Both the position numbers and the translations under genes were made by a program. Below are positions 1-13,000 of a DNA stretch of 64,000 bases, one piece after another. Position 1 is the stretch's first letter. Each line of letters begins with the position of its first letter. The stretch covers positions 1,922,001-1,986,000 of the forward strand of contig NC_085073.1 of NCBI RefSeq assembly GCF_963662255.1, written 5' to 3'. The DNA is from Cinclus cinclus. Taxonomy: Eukaryota; Chordata; Aves; Passeriformes; Cinclidae. Below the pieces are notes generated by a model. It searched no databases. It was not told the origin of the DNA and saw only the letters and a list, made by a program, of their open reading frames with translations.

Positions 1-880
1 GAGAGGAGTCCTGGGTCCCTTCTGGCCTTTTGCACAAGTAACTCCTCCACATCAATAAAAACATAATAAACATTGTAAACTGAAAGAAAGAGCCAAACTG
101 GGAAAGCAGGGGGTGGGGGGATTGGGGAACAAGAGAATTGGCAGCAATTTAAACCTGATATTCATTGCTTCAAAATACAAGTATCAACATCTAAATTACC
201 TGTGTTATGGTCTCTCAATGGAATGTTTAGATTCAAGTAAAAGTAGATAAAGACATCACCAGATATTAAACAAGTTTTCAAAAAGTGTCAGAATAAGACT
301 GCTCTGGTCACAAGGGCAGCTCTGGTGTGGGATATGAACTGCTGGAGTGGACCAGAGGCCATATGAGAATGGACTTGAGTTGAGCCAGGAGAGGTTTAGA
401 TTGGCTATTAGGGATTTTTAAATGGATTTTTAGGGATTTTTTTGTTTTCACAGAAAGGGTTGTCCAGCCCTTGTACAGGCTGCCCAAGGCAGTGGTAGTC
501 ATCATCACTGGGAGTGTTCAAAAGCAGTGTGGATGTGGCACTTGGGGACATGGCTTGGTGGTGAATGTGGTGGTGCTGGACTGATGCTTGGACTTTCTTA
601 TCTTGAAGATCTTTTCCCACCTTAACAATTCTGTGACTCTCTATCACCAGCCTGCCCAAGACATGGCAGCCTCTCCCTTGGTGAGGACACAGGAGAGGAT
701 TCTACAACAAGAATGAACTGCTTTCCCTAAGTTTCCCTCCACATTCCTCTCTGCAGGCCCCACATGGCAAGACAAAATCTCAGTGTTCTGCCCACAACAG
801 AACCCCCAGAGCATCTCCACTGGGAGAAATGGGAAGGACAGAGCACAAAACTCCAGGTAAGGGCTTGAGGCAGACCAGAA
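1..880. other. Intergenic DNA left of MBD3
   Basis: No coding exon recognised on either strand. The only assignable element is a CR1 3' fragment at about 440-645. Confidence 0.5.
440..645 (+). mobile_element. CR1 LINE 3' fragment
   Basis: Shows AGGCTGCCCAAGGCAGTGG, GTGGATGTGGCACTTGGGGA and a CCTTAACAATTCTGTGA end, the typical CR1 3' end. Confidence 0.85.
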
Positions 881-3150
881 GAACCTCTTTTTTTTGTGAG
901 AAACATTTAATTCAACACCGTGACTTACAAGAGGACAGATTTACAGAGTAGTAACTGTAACAGACTGTTCAGAAAGGAAAATAATGGTCACTGCCTGCAG
1001 TGCCAGGTAAAGCTCCCCAAAGCAGCACCTGGCAGAGCAGTAGCAAAGTACAATTCAGCCTCCTTGCAGTACTCAAATGAGCAGTATCAACCAATTTTGT
1101 GTTTTCAAGCCTTTAAGAAAAGAGTGAATAAAGGATCAATCACTTTGGCATGGGATATTTTTCAGGGATCACTATGCTGCACTACTCCCAAAGGCAATTC
1201 CCTGGCCCCTGGCTGTCCCTGCTAATCTTTCTCACACAATAAAGGCTCTGGGAGCTACTTTCTTCCCCAAGTTTTGGGATACCAACAACTTATACAATTG
1301 GTTGGTGGCATAATATTTAACCCACCACTTTGTAGTGTTCTCTCAGCCAAGACGGCCATGCACGTGTTATGCAATGGATACCCTAAAATGAAAATAATTT
1401 TTGCAACCCAGTCAACACATTCCCCAAGCTATCAACTCTCATCTTCCTCTCCTCCCCTTGTCTCCTTTCCCAGAGATACCCATTTTTAGCCACAAGTTAC
1501 GCCAATATGCTCAAAGATGTACTGGATGAGACTGAGGAATCAGTGAAGGTACCCATGGTGAAGCTGAATACTTAGAAACACATTAAGGCAGGTTTCACAT
1601 CAGTCCAATTTTTGACACAAAATGCTGGTCACTTCACTGCACATGCAAATAAGAAAGATTCAATACTTAATAAAAAGCTTTAAATTCATTTTTTAGATAT
1701 CAATTATAGAAAAATCAACCTTTTTCCTTTTTTTTTTTTTTTTAAGAGGTCAGAACATTACTGCACACAAAAGCAGGTGTGTATTCACACCTGTTGGAAT
1801 GGATCCCCTTCCCTCCACACTGAGGAACAGAGGGCAGGTTCTTGGCACCAGAAGAGAAACAGGAGGAAGTTTTCCTCATTATCAGTCAGAAATGAGTCAT
1901 TCTTCCATCCCCAGTTGAGACAGTCCTTCTGACTGGACTTAAACCAAAATAAAATATACCTCAGGCTGGGTATATTTGCCTCCAAGACTCTGTTCAGAAT
2001 GTCTGGACACAGAGACCTCTGTATCCAAACCATGGTGTGGAATAATCCAAATCCCCAGTTCCCAGAGCTGGCAGCCCAAGTCCTCGAGTGCAGCTTCCCC
2101 TTCTCACCCAAGCTCAGGTGGGAGAGGCACTGGCAGCTCAGCTCTGAGATTACACTTCCAAGACCAATGTGGTCTTGTGAGGAAATGGCAATTCAGTGAC
2201 TGGAATTCACATGTGGAATGAACCATTCACAACATGAAATGACCTCCCTACAATCAGGTACAAACAGGTAGCCCACAGCAGAGTAGCCAAGGAGTGAAAC
2301 AGCATCTCCCTCCCTTGGGTTAGAGAAAAAATTGTTTCTGTGGGTCATTAAAAGTACTTCAATATAAAAGCTTAAAAATGTATCACCCAGCACCGACCCA
2401 CAAAAAGTAATACCAAAACAAAATAATAATAAAAAAAGCCAGCAAATTCAGTTCCTAGGGTTTTCCCTCCCACCATGTGATATTCCTTTATCCCCTCCCA
2501 CTTCTGCATTCCCAGTCACCCTATCCCATTAGAAAAAGGAAAGGGTATAGAGTTTAGCCAAGTTCCATCTGCAAAACTCCCCAGCAATGAATGAACCATC
2601 AGCTTCCACATTTCCTGAAGTCCATCCAAAGGCTCTGGGGTACAGTTGGACTGGTGGTACACTCCTGGCTCTGTGAATGGTTGTGCTGACCCTGCTGAGT
2701 GGGTTTATACTGGGAATTCTTAGATGGAACTCCCTGAAAGAAGAAAATATAACACCTTGTAACTTAAAAAGAATTTTTGTATCTTTTCTTAAAAGGAGAA
2801 ATCCCACTGTCACAACACATCCATGTTTTATCTCCTGGATTTCACCTACAGCAGTCAGTTTCTTCTGGCTCCTGCCTGTTGCCAGACCTCGATAGCAGAA
2901 AGGAAATAAAGGTATTCACTGTCCAAATAAAGCTACTGTTGGTGATACAGGCAAATGGTAAAAAAAGAGTCCAGATAAATGATGGGATTTCCCAAAGGCC
3001 AAACAGATTGCACATTATAATCAATCCTCAAGCTTCAGGGATTGCTTAACAAAATCCATCTTTCTCCTGCCTGAAATGAAATCCCCATTGCCTCCAAAGA
3101 AGGTCTTCTGCTATTCATCCTGAAAAGCCTCTTTTTTCCCCCACTACATT
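880..3150 (-). other. Unique DNA, possible MBD3 3'UTR; candidate poly(A) site near 906
   Basis: AT-richer unique sequence with no CR1 match and no convincing coding frame. On the minus strand ATTAAA at 911-906 is followed by TGTTTCTCAC and an A-run, then T/GT-rich sequence, which resembles an mRNA 3' end. MBD3 is the only minus-strand gene upstream of it here. A 16-base T-run lies near 1,728-1,743. Exon borders cannot be set. Confidence 0.3.
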
Positions 3151-3169
3151 CTTGATTCTTGTCTCAGAG

Positions 3170-3250
3170 GCTCTAGAGGAGGTCACTAAATTGATCTTAG
3201 AGCTGGAGAACCACTCCTATGGAGACAAGCTGAGACAACTGGGGCTGAAC
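3170..3250 (+). mobile_element. CR1 fragment, inverted relative to its neighbour
   Basis: AAGCTGAGACAACTGGGGCT matches the CR1 sense strand and meets the next, oppositely oriented CR1 head to head. Confidence 0.6.
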
Positions 3251-3690
3251 TCTGAGCCTCCTTTTCTCCAGGCTGAGCTCCCTCACCTCCCTAAGCCACT
3301 CCTAGTGCTCCAGAGCCTTCCCCAGCCCCAGTGTCCAACCTGGCCTTGGACACTTCCAGGGATCCAGGGGCACCCACAACTGCCCAATATCCCACCCAGC
3401 CCTGCCCTCTGGTAGTGGAAGCCATTCCCTGTGTCCTGTCCCTCCCTCCCTTGTCCCCAGTCCCTCTCCAGCTCTCCTGGAGCCCCTTCAGGCCCTGCAA
3501 GGGGCTCTCAGCTCTCCCTGGAGCCTTCTCTTCTGCAGGTGAGCACCCCCAGCTCTCCCAGCCTGTCCCCAGAGCAGAGGGGCTCCAGCCCTTGGAGCAT
3601 CTCCGTGGCCTCCTCTGGACTGGCTCCAGCAGCTCCACGCCCTCCTGATGCTGTTCCCCAGGGCTGGGGGCAGCTCTGCAGGTGGGGTCT
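3251..3690 (-). mobile_element. CR1 LINE copy
   Basis: Antisense CR1: CCTGGCCTTGGACACTTCCA, TCTCCAGCTCTCCTGGAGCC and GGCCTCCTCTGGACTGGCTC in the expected order. It lies just downstream of the MBD3 stop exon. Confidence 0.9.
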
Positions 3691-3830
3691 TGTGCTCACC
3701 TCCCCCATTCCTGACCCAAGGCCACCACGCCTTTCAAAGCACAGGCTAAAAAACAAAGATTAATCAGTATTTAAGATTCCTCCTGAAAACCTTCCTGTCC
3801 CAGTGTTTAAGGTAAGACACAGCACTATCA

Positions 3831-3841
3831 CCTTACCTGGA
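3831..3841 (-). other. MBD3: Predicted 3'UTR splice donor right after the MBD3 stop
   Basis: After TAG the minus strand reads TCCAG|GTAAGG, a near-perfect 5' splice site. This suggests that most of the 3'UTR lies in one or more separate exons at lower coordinates. An acceptor-like TTTGTTTTTTAG ends at about 3,747, but I cannot tell which acceptor is used. Confidence 0.5.
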
Positions 3842-4034
3842 CTATACATTTTCCATCTCCTGGTCATGGTCCTGCTCCTCCTCTTCCTCTTCTTCTTCTC
3901 CTTCCTCCTCTGCTCCTTCCTTCTCTGAGGGAGGCTCTCCATCCCTGGCGATCTCCTCCACATGGGCCAGCATGTCAGCCATCAGAGCCTCCTCCAGCCT
4001 CTTCCTCACCTGCTGCACCAGCTCCTCCTGCTTT
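3842..4034 (-). CDS. MBD3: MBD3 exon 6, coiled coil and acidic tail, with stop
   Basis: One base, 63 codons and a TAG stop at 3,844-3,842. It holds the coiled coil that contacts GATAD2 (ALMADMLAHVEEIARDGE) and a tail with a run of eight glutamates. A consensus splice donor follows the stop after five bases. Confidence 0.97.
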
Positions 4035-7000
4035 CTGCCCAACACAAGGGACACCCAACATCACTCCCAAGGCTGCCCCTGGCAAGGGAAAAGAATCTCC
4101 AATCCCTCCAACATGAGACAAGCATGGACTGGAAACTCCACTGTATAACAAACAAAAAAACCCAAAAAAACCAACAAACCCAAAAAAGTAAAAAAAAAAA
4201 AAAAAATTCCCACCTGGCATTGTAATGTAAGTGAAGATGAAAAACATAGGAGTCCTGCACCTGTTGATTTCTGGCCGAAATTTGGCTATTCTAGTGGTTG
4301 ACTGTATTTTTTAGCCTAAGGCTAATTTTTAACTCCAAGTGCTACTATCTAACAAGTCAGCCTACCCTGCACAGACTTTCCAAAATAAGACTGGAGAAAA
4401 TGAAGTTTCAGGCCATTTATTTCTGCTCATTTTCCTTTTGAGTCCCAACTCTAAGAAGTCAAAGACACAGCAAAGAAGTGATCAACAATCAGTGGTTCAT
4501 GGGGCTCCTATTTCAGCTCAGCCACAGGACATCAAAGTTACAAACAGACTGTTTTTCCTGGTTATTTATGTCTCAGTCAAGCACAGAAAAATCATCCTGC
4601 ACTTCCAAAAGATTTATCAAACAGTTAAAGCAAGGACTGCCTTTAAATACTTAATGAATGCAAATTGCATGCTGCAGGCCTTTGGCATATTCAGTTCTTC
4701 ATCAAAAGCTTAAAGCTGAGTTTGACCAATCCTGATTTAACAATATTTCATTACCAAAGCAACCTATAGCAGAATAAACTGCATCAATTCATTTACTGAT
4801 ACAGAAGAAGGCAAAGAGAATCCAATCCCACTGTTTGGGATTTTTCCAATCCACCTCTGATCAGAGGTGCCTCAGTCAAGGTTTCCCCAACTCAGACACT
4901 TTTGTAAAAAAAGGAAACTTGACATGAAAAACAAACATGAGCCTGAAACTCCAGAGTAACTGAACACAACCAAAATAAAAAATAGTGAGCTTTATGCATA
5001 TGACAGAGCTTAATGGAACTACTTTTGTCTACTCTACGGCTAGAGAGCCATTCACATTAATTCCCAAGCCACACTGTTTCATGAGACATTCAGAAAGAAA
5101 AGCAAAGCACTGTTTGAGCACAAGGAACCTCGCTCCAGGACACCAAGTGCTATTTCCAGTTCACACCTGATATCTTCATCTGTCACCATGAAGGCTTTGC
5201 AGAGAGGCTGGGAGGTGTTCAGCCACACCCCAGGGTTCTTCTCCACAGCTGCAGAGAGCTGGCCAGTGATGGGCATGGTACTGGTGTGCAGGGCACTGGC
5301 GATGGCAGAGAGCAGAGTCTCGTCTGTGCAGCCCGGACCAACCCCTGCAACGGGGAGGGAAATCCATAACCAGCACTGCCCCAGGCACAGAGCAGGAAAT
5401 CAGGACAATGGGAATTAAATTTTAATGGCAAAGCACAGGCTGTCAGTTTGAAAGCTCACACAACATAAATCTCAGATCTAAATGTTTCTAACAGCACCTG
5501 TGCTGCTCTCTGAGGGTATTGAAACTTTGAGCAGTTCCTCATTTTGTTACAAGCAGAGAGAGCAAAAACCACCAAACTGGAAAGGGAAGAGTTTTCCATT
5601 CTGCTTGAACAAGGCTCAGAGAACTGGAGGTGTTCACCTGGAGAAGAGAAGGCTCAAATGAGACCTCAGAGTCCCTTGCAGCCTAAAGAGGCTCCAGGAG
5701 AGCTGGAAAAGGACTCTAGACAAGGGCTTAGAGGAACAGGACAGAGGGAATGGCTTCCACTGCCAGAGGGCAGGGCTGGATGGGATGATGGGAAGGAATT
5801 CCTCGCTGTGAGGGTGGGCAGGCCCTGGCACAGGGTACCCAGAGCAGCTGGCAGTGTCCAAGGCCAGGTTGGGCACTGGGGCTTGGAGCAACCTGGGATA
5901 GTGGAAGGTGTCCCTGTCCATGGCAGGGATTGTGACTGAATGAGCTTTAAGGTCCCTTCCAACCCAAACCTAAACAGCATTCTGGGATGCTCTGCTGTTT
6001 CTGGGAAATGAATCCCCTGAAATGCTGAGAAGCTTTGCTTCAGTGTCTCCTCAGAACAAAGGGCACTGGAACCCCCAGGCAAAGCACTGCAGCTCCTGCT
6101 GCAGCAGGAATGGCCATGGCCTGGCCATGGCCCTGCCAGGCCCTGGGAACAGAGAGCTCACCTTCAGCACCCTCATTCACTGCTGCCAGGTGCCAAAATG
6201 CCAGCCCTGAGTGAAGGGCACCCTCTGATTACCTTGCAACCCTTTGGGAAGGTCCATTGTCTTCACCAGCTCCTCTGCAATGTCAAAGGCATTCAGTCCA
6301 CTCAACTTCTTCTCCCAAAAGAGCTGCAGTCAAAGCAGGTGGTTATTGGTGGTTATTGGCACTACCAGAAATGGAACTGACAACTCCACAAAATCCCTGC
6401 TTCCTGTGCAGAGAGGGAACAGCAGTGCTGGGGACAGTTTAATGTGGATTTACCAGAGAAAGGGACCTGCCACCTCCAACAGCAGGAACAATCCTCATTG
6501 CCAGTCAGCCCCACAACTTCTCTCTCCCTGTTTGCTGCCCTGGAAAACTCTTTTCTTCCAGGGCTTGGTACTTTCACTGCTCTGAGCTGCAGCAACAAGG
6601 CCAGGCTTGCTGACTTTCAGCTACAAGCTCACAGTGTGAGACAGCCTTTTTTACACCCTATTTCTCTCCTACATATCCCACAGAAAGTTAAGAAATGCAA
6701 GAATTGTATTCAAGGTAGGATATTATTTCCTTCCTGTCCAGAGTTTGGTCCTTTCCCCCCATGTATGGTCCTTAACCAGATTTCGAGTCATGGGTTCTCC
6801 CCAGGCTAAAAGCACCTGAATGTTTGGTGTGGCAGCAAGTCAAATACATCATCTTAATACACCTTTAACTTTGCACCTGGTGCAGGAGGGATATCAGGAG
6901 GATAGCAATGCATAGCTGGAGGACCAACTATCTTGCAAATAACCACATTTTTACTGAGGTTTTGAGAAATCAAGAATTCACCTCTAACAGTCCATGCATA

Positions 7001-10000
7001 TCCCACCCCTTTTTCCTGCCTGTCAAAATCCAAGTGCATCTCACCCCACATGACTTTTCCAAAAAGGGGAATGAGGGCATTCACAGGCCAAACACAGGCT
7101 GGATATTCTCTAACCTTTCAAATAGGTGATCTTTTTTTTTCTTTTTGTTACCCAGAGAAGCTGTGGCTGCCCCCTCAAATCCTGGAATTATTCAAGGCCA
7201 GGTTGGATGGGGCTTGGAGCAACTTGGGATAGTGCAAGGTGTCCCTACCCATGGCAGGGGGTGGCACTGGATGGGCTTCCAAATTTTGCAGAAACATCTG
7301 AAGTCTGCTGAGCAAAAGTCAAAATATTCTGCAGTCCAGTAAAATATCTTGGAACAGGAACTGGGAGAGGGCATTTTATCTTTAGTGTTCTCTTCTACAG
7401 CCTTAATTATAAAAACTGCAGGAATATCAACAACATAGTGAACATACAGGATCTACTACCCCAGAAAACCCTGGTAAGACACTGCCAACCTACTAAAAAA
7501 AAAAAACAGAAAAAATCCACCCCAACCACTAAAAAACCCCACCCATTTCAGATAAGTTCTATCTCACACCTAGAGGTTCCTGTTGAACTAGGTTTATGTA
7601 ATTCCTAAAAACTGCCTTCAAAATGCATTTTTATAAGTTTTCAGAAAAGGTTTTCAGTGTTCCAACAGGTACAGCTCATTTTACCAGGGCCTTCCCTTGT
7701 CCTGAGCACCCTTTCCTTTAATTTTGGTGTGTTGTCTTGCTTGCAAATACACATTATGATAAGAAAAACACTTTGATTTAATACGAATAATAACATGCTA
7801 TGTGAATTTAGAGTTGACTCCTACTGATGTACTGTCCCTTGCACTGCAACAAATACCACATTGGACGTGGTCCATGCAGGAACATAGATTTAATGGAACA
7901 TGGAATTCTTACACAATTGCAACATTTGACAGTGACTCTAAACCTAAGTGTCTTCTGAAGTGGTTACACGGTCCAAGTAATTTTGTTGCTACTATTTAAT
8001 TTCAGCATTTAGGATATTCAGATTTAGCAAAACCAGAACCGTGATCTAATCAAAGGTTGGAGTTTGTAAAATCCAGTGCACAGAGTCCCTAACTAGAGAC
8101 TGGGAATGGGATTTATTGTGATTTTAAGAGCTGGAAGCTCTGCTTCTGAAAGATCAGATTTTTCTGAATTCTGAAGTGTCAGAGATCAGGAATTGTCAGG
8201 GAGTATTTGCTCAGCATCAGAAAATTAAAGTGGATTATTTTGCTCCCATTAGCAAACCCAGGAGTTTCTCAGCCTTACCTGCCTGGGCTGGTCCACAGCT
8301 TTCTGGGGGTCACTCTTCACCTTGTTGCTGGGGTGGTTAGTGATCTTTGTGACAGGCTGTTTGAAGATAGAGGCTGTCTGCCTCACAGGCAGGGCTGTGT
8401 TCAAATCAGGCTTGCCCTGTTTCAAATAAGAAAAGGAAAAACCCACAAATACAGTTTCAATTTGCTAAAATGCTATTACAGCCACAAAGAAGTGCAGCAG
8501 GGAACAGTTCCTGGCCTTGAAATCTTGTCAAATCTCAAGTTATACAAGTTAGGCTGCTAAAAATACATAACTAAATTCAAATCTTGCCTTAGACCTATCA
8601 AAGTTCTCCTCTCATTCTGTTTAACATAGCAGCCTCCTCTCATGTAAGTTCACACACATCAGTTTTACTCTCATTTTTAATGACTTTAGGAGTCAGAACA
8701 AACCACATGTAATCACTGTAAGAGAGGATTACAACACAATAGTTGTCATAAACACAAAAAATTATGAATTAGGGATTTAGAGGCTGGTTTCTGAATCCTA
8801 AAACCACTCCAAACCATTCCTTCTAAATCCAGTTGTGACCAATAAACAAATCAACACAGCTGGAAGCTGAATCCCTTTTTTAACCTTTGGTTCTGAACAA
8901 AGCTCATCTTTTAAATGAAGCTCATAATCAATTTTGCACTACATGACTGCATTTTCTGTTAGGGGAAGCACAGAAGACTGCTCCTCATCCCCAAAACCTA
9001 AAGCACAACTCTTGGAATGGCTGTAGGACACGCTTTGTTCTCAGGAACGCAAACACTGTGTCTGCTTCACAGATTTATTCATGAGATGTAGAAAAGATGC
9101 ATTCAGGACAAATATAATTCTGAACCATCTGGGTGCTAATCCATTCCAAAGCCAGTGATAACATTTGTACATTTATTGAGAGTTTTCAGCAGAATTTTTA
9201 GCCTGAGAGGTGTGTGAGCTACTGGTCTCTGCCTCAAGGCAGGTCTCAAAATATCACTGCAGCACCCAGGACTGCAAGAAATGTTCCCAGCACTCTCGTG
9301 ATGATGATCCTTGACTGGCTGATGTATTTTAAAAATGAGCATTGTGTCTTTTCCACATTCACGGTTTAGGTGCATACACAGCAGCTTTTGGGTTCTGGGA
9401 AAGATTTTAGCATCTGATGAAAATCCTTAGGAATGACCTGGGACAATTGATTCAGACAAGAAGCCTGTCACTGCCATCCTGACACCTCAACAATCTGGAT
9501 TACCAGATAAAGAAGCTTTTATTTTATTCTACGAATAGGCCTCACTCTTCCCTTTCACACTTTTTGCCCCAAATGCCACCTTTCCTGACATCAGTGCCAA
9601 AGCTGGGTCACCAGCACAGCGCGGGAGCTCCAGCGAGTCACTGGCAGGAGCTGCAGCATCTCCTCATCCCTGTGGACCCAAATCCCTCCTCTCCTCTCAA
9701 ACCAAAGGCAAGGGCAGGGCAGAGATGCTGCACAACCCCAGATGTGGGGCTCTGGAACAGACTGTGCCTGAGGGAGGTGAGCACTCACTCCAGGTAGGGG
9801 GATCACAGAATGATGGAATGGTTTAGATTGCAAAGGACGCTAAAGCCCATCCAGTGCCACCCCTGCCATGGCAGGGACACCTTCCACTGTCCCAGGCTGC
9901 TCCAAGCCCCAATGTCCAACCTGGCCTTGGACACTTCCAGGGATCCAGGGGCAGCCACGGCTGCTCTGGGCACCCTGTGCCAGGGCCTGCCCACCCTCCC

Positions 10001-13000
10001 AGGGAACAATTCCTGCCCAATATCCCATCTAGCCCCTCTGGCAGTGGAAGCCATTCCCTTCATCTATCCCTTGTCCCCAGTCCCTCTCCAGCTCTCCTGG
10101 AGCCCCTTCAGGCCCTGCAAGGGGCTCTGAGCTCTCCCTGGAGCTTCTCTTCTCCAGGTGGGCACCCCCAGCTCTCCCAGCCTGGCTCCAGAGCAGAGGG
10201 CTCCTCTGCACTCATTCCCACAGGTGCCTTTCTTGTAATGGGAACTGAGGAAGGTGACAGTCTCTTCCCTGCCCTCCTCCACAGAAGACTGAGCAGTGAC
10301 ACAACTCTCCTCCACAGCACCAACCCCCTGGCAGCAGCATTTGTCCAACTCCTGCCAACAGAGATGTTCTGACCCAGCCCCAAGTTCACACTTCAGTCCT
10401 GAAATGCTGCGTTTTCCCTCTGTCCCAGACACTGCTCTGGCAGTCCCACAGCAGGCAGGGGAAGTGCTGGTGCTGCTCAGTCTTACTTTGGCTTGGTTGG
10501 AGCAGTCGTAGCGCATCCTCTGCCTGTTCTTGTTCATTTTGTTCATCAGCATTTTCCCCGTGCGGAAGTCAAAGGTGCCCAGGTCCATGGAGCTGCCCAG
10601 GTAACGCGCCAGCTGCGGCTTGCTCCGGAACTTCTTCCCACTGGGGCTGGAAAAAACACACCAGAGAGGGATGGAGGGAAACTTAAACCCTGTGGGCTTC
10701 CACAACGCCACCTCTGCAACTCAGGAGAGAGAATTTTTATTTCCTTCCTGAAAAACACATGCTGGACTTTCAAGAATGAAGCTCACATTCAAATCTAAAA
10801 CGTATGGATGGTTTTGCTTTCATGTTGACTCCTTCTCATGTGGAACACACAAGTTAAGCTAAAATGTTTTAATATGTCAAGAAGAAGATTCAGATCAGGT
10901 AAACAAATGTATCATAATGCACACAACAACCATCAAGGGAGATCTCAACACAGAAGAACCTTTCACTGAGTTGACTCTCATAGTAAATGCCCATTTTCGA
11001 GTACAATTTCTTCTCCAGGGACTGCTGCATTTGACCAGCACCACAAATGCTCCTTGTCTCCTCTCCCTGCCCCTTGAACAGCACATTCAGGTTTGATTCT
11101 GTGTCTTTTGTAGCACGCTGAACACTTCAGAAAAGGAAAAAAATCAGAAGTTAACTACTGACAAGCTGCAAAACAAAGAATCACAAAGTGATGCAAAGAT
11201 AAATGTCAAAACCTCGTAGAACTTTGCATGAATGGCAAAAGGGAAGAGAGATTGTTCTGTAACACCTGGGTTTCCATGAAGACTCAACCTGGAGAGCAGG
11301 CACAAATTATTCCAAATCCTTACTGACGTTTTCTTTGGGTTTTTTGTTTGCTTGTTTTTTTAATAAACCAACATTAGGAGATAAAATAAGCTAGTGTATT
11401 ATGGTTGCAGTGTGGAACTATAAAGACAATAAGTATTCTTCACCTTCTCACTGAGCATCATAACAACACCTATTTATTCCCTTAATTACTCTCACTTCTG
11501 GTTTTCTCCAGCTTTCAACTTGCATATTCAATCCTAGCTCACATCCAGGAGAAGCTCATTCCCTGTATATCCATCCCACAGTCACAGGTTAGTGGGCTGG
11601 AAGGCATTTTAAGACCAAAAATGCCAGTTACCACCTTATCTCACACTGATGAGATATTGACAACCTTACCAGGGTCTTAACAACAACAACAAAAAACAAA
11701 ACAAACCAGAAAGTGTATTTTTACATATTGTCTCCTGCTCTGAAGTTTTATTAGGGAAAAAAACAGCATAAGCAGGGAATTTCTGGTATAGGACAGTGAC
11801 AAAGCAATTAGGCTAAGTCAGATTGTGCACAGAAAAATAGGTTAAAAAAAAAAAAACAACAACAAAAAAAAACAAATCCAGAAAGTACTGAAGTATTAAA
11901 AGCTCTCCAAAAACTGAGATAAATTTAATATAAATTACACTAAAACTGAAATTAGAAAAAGTCTCTCGAAGGAGTTAAGACTGAAAGGTTGTGGTGATCC
12001 CACACAGCATCTGCTTAGAAAGCTCCTGGCTCCAACTGCTCCCAAGCTGCTTATCCTGCCTGGATCTCCTTCCTGCCACTACCACTGCTCACACATCCCA
12101 GTGTTCATGCAAATGAACCAGCTGAGGAAAATAATCCATCTTTGGAGGGCAGGGAGGAGGAGACCCTCCACCACTGGTTATTCCTCAGCTGGACCAGCTC
12201 CCTGTGGAGCTGCACTTGAGCCAGGAGACAACACAAATTAGGACCAAGCAGCCAGGAGCAGAGCCTGCGTCCAGCATCAAAACTGTGAATCCCTTTTTCA
12301 TACTATAAAGGGAGTTATTTGCCTCAGTCCAGAGAGAGGAATAACCAACTCCAGCAGCTTTAGGGCAGAGCTGTCGCCGCCAGTGAAGCCAGGAAGAGAA
12401 ACTCCTGCAACATGAAGAACATGGCACTGGTTCCTTTCCAAGATCTGCTGCTCCAATTTAGGGTTTAGTGTCTTAGCAGGTTTAAAAATAACACATTAAA
12501 GTGCAGAGTATCTTCCAGAGCAGTCAGTACAGTCAAAGACAAGATTTGAAGTGAACAGAGCCCTTCATCTTTGTGTGTTTAGTATGTGCTGTGGTCATTT
12601 TGCAAGGAAGAACTGAAAAGCTGCTCAGAGTCTCAAAAAAACCCACCTGAAATGACTGAGAGTCCTGTCTCTTCCTGGGGAAGCTTGGCCCAAAGGAAAA
12701 GCACTGAAATGTTCAGAAGAAAAACTTTTATTCTGATTAGGTCTTACAAAAGGCAGGATCATCCCCAGGCTCTCTGTGACAACAGCAGACCAGGGAGCAA
12801 AGCTATGACCAGAAGGTGACAGTGAACTGAAAAAGGAAGGGGTGGGGTGCCCTGGAGCTCCTGGGGACCCTCTGGCAGGACCACGCAGGGCACCTGCACA
12901 CACCTGGGAAGGTCAGAGGTGGGAGGGGTGCCAGAGGAACCCAAAACTTGAGCGGGATCCCTGCTGCACACCAGGGCACACAGAAACTCCCTGAACACCA

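Noticed and set aside
10064..10711. 215-codon minus-strand frame containing MBD similarity
   Set aside because: Only 10,487-10,646 is MBD3 coding; the rest is intron and CR1 sequence after the GTAAGA donor.
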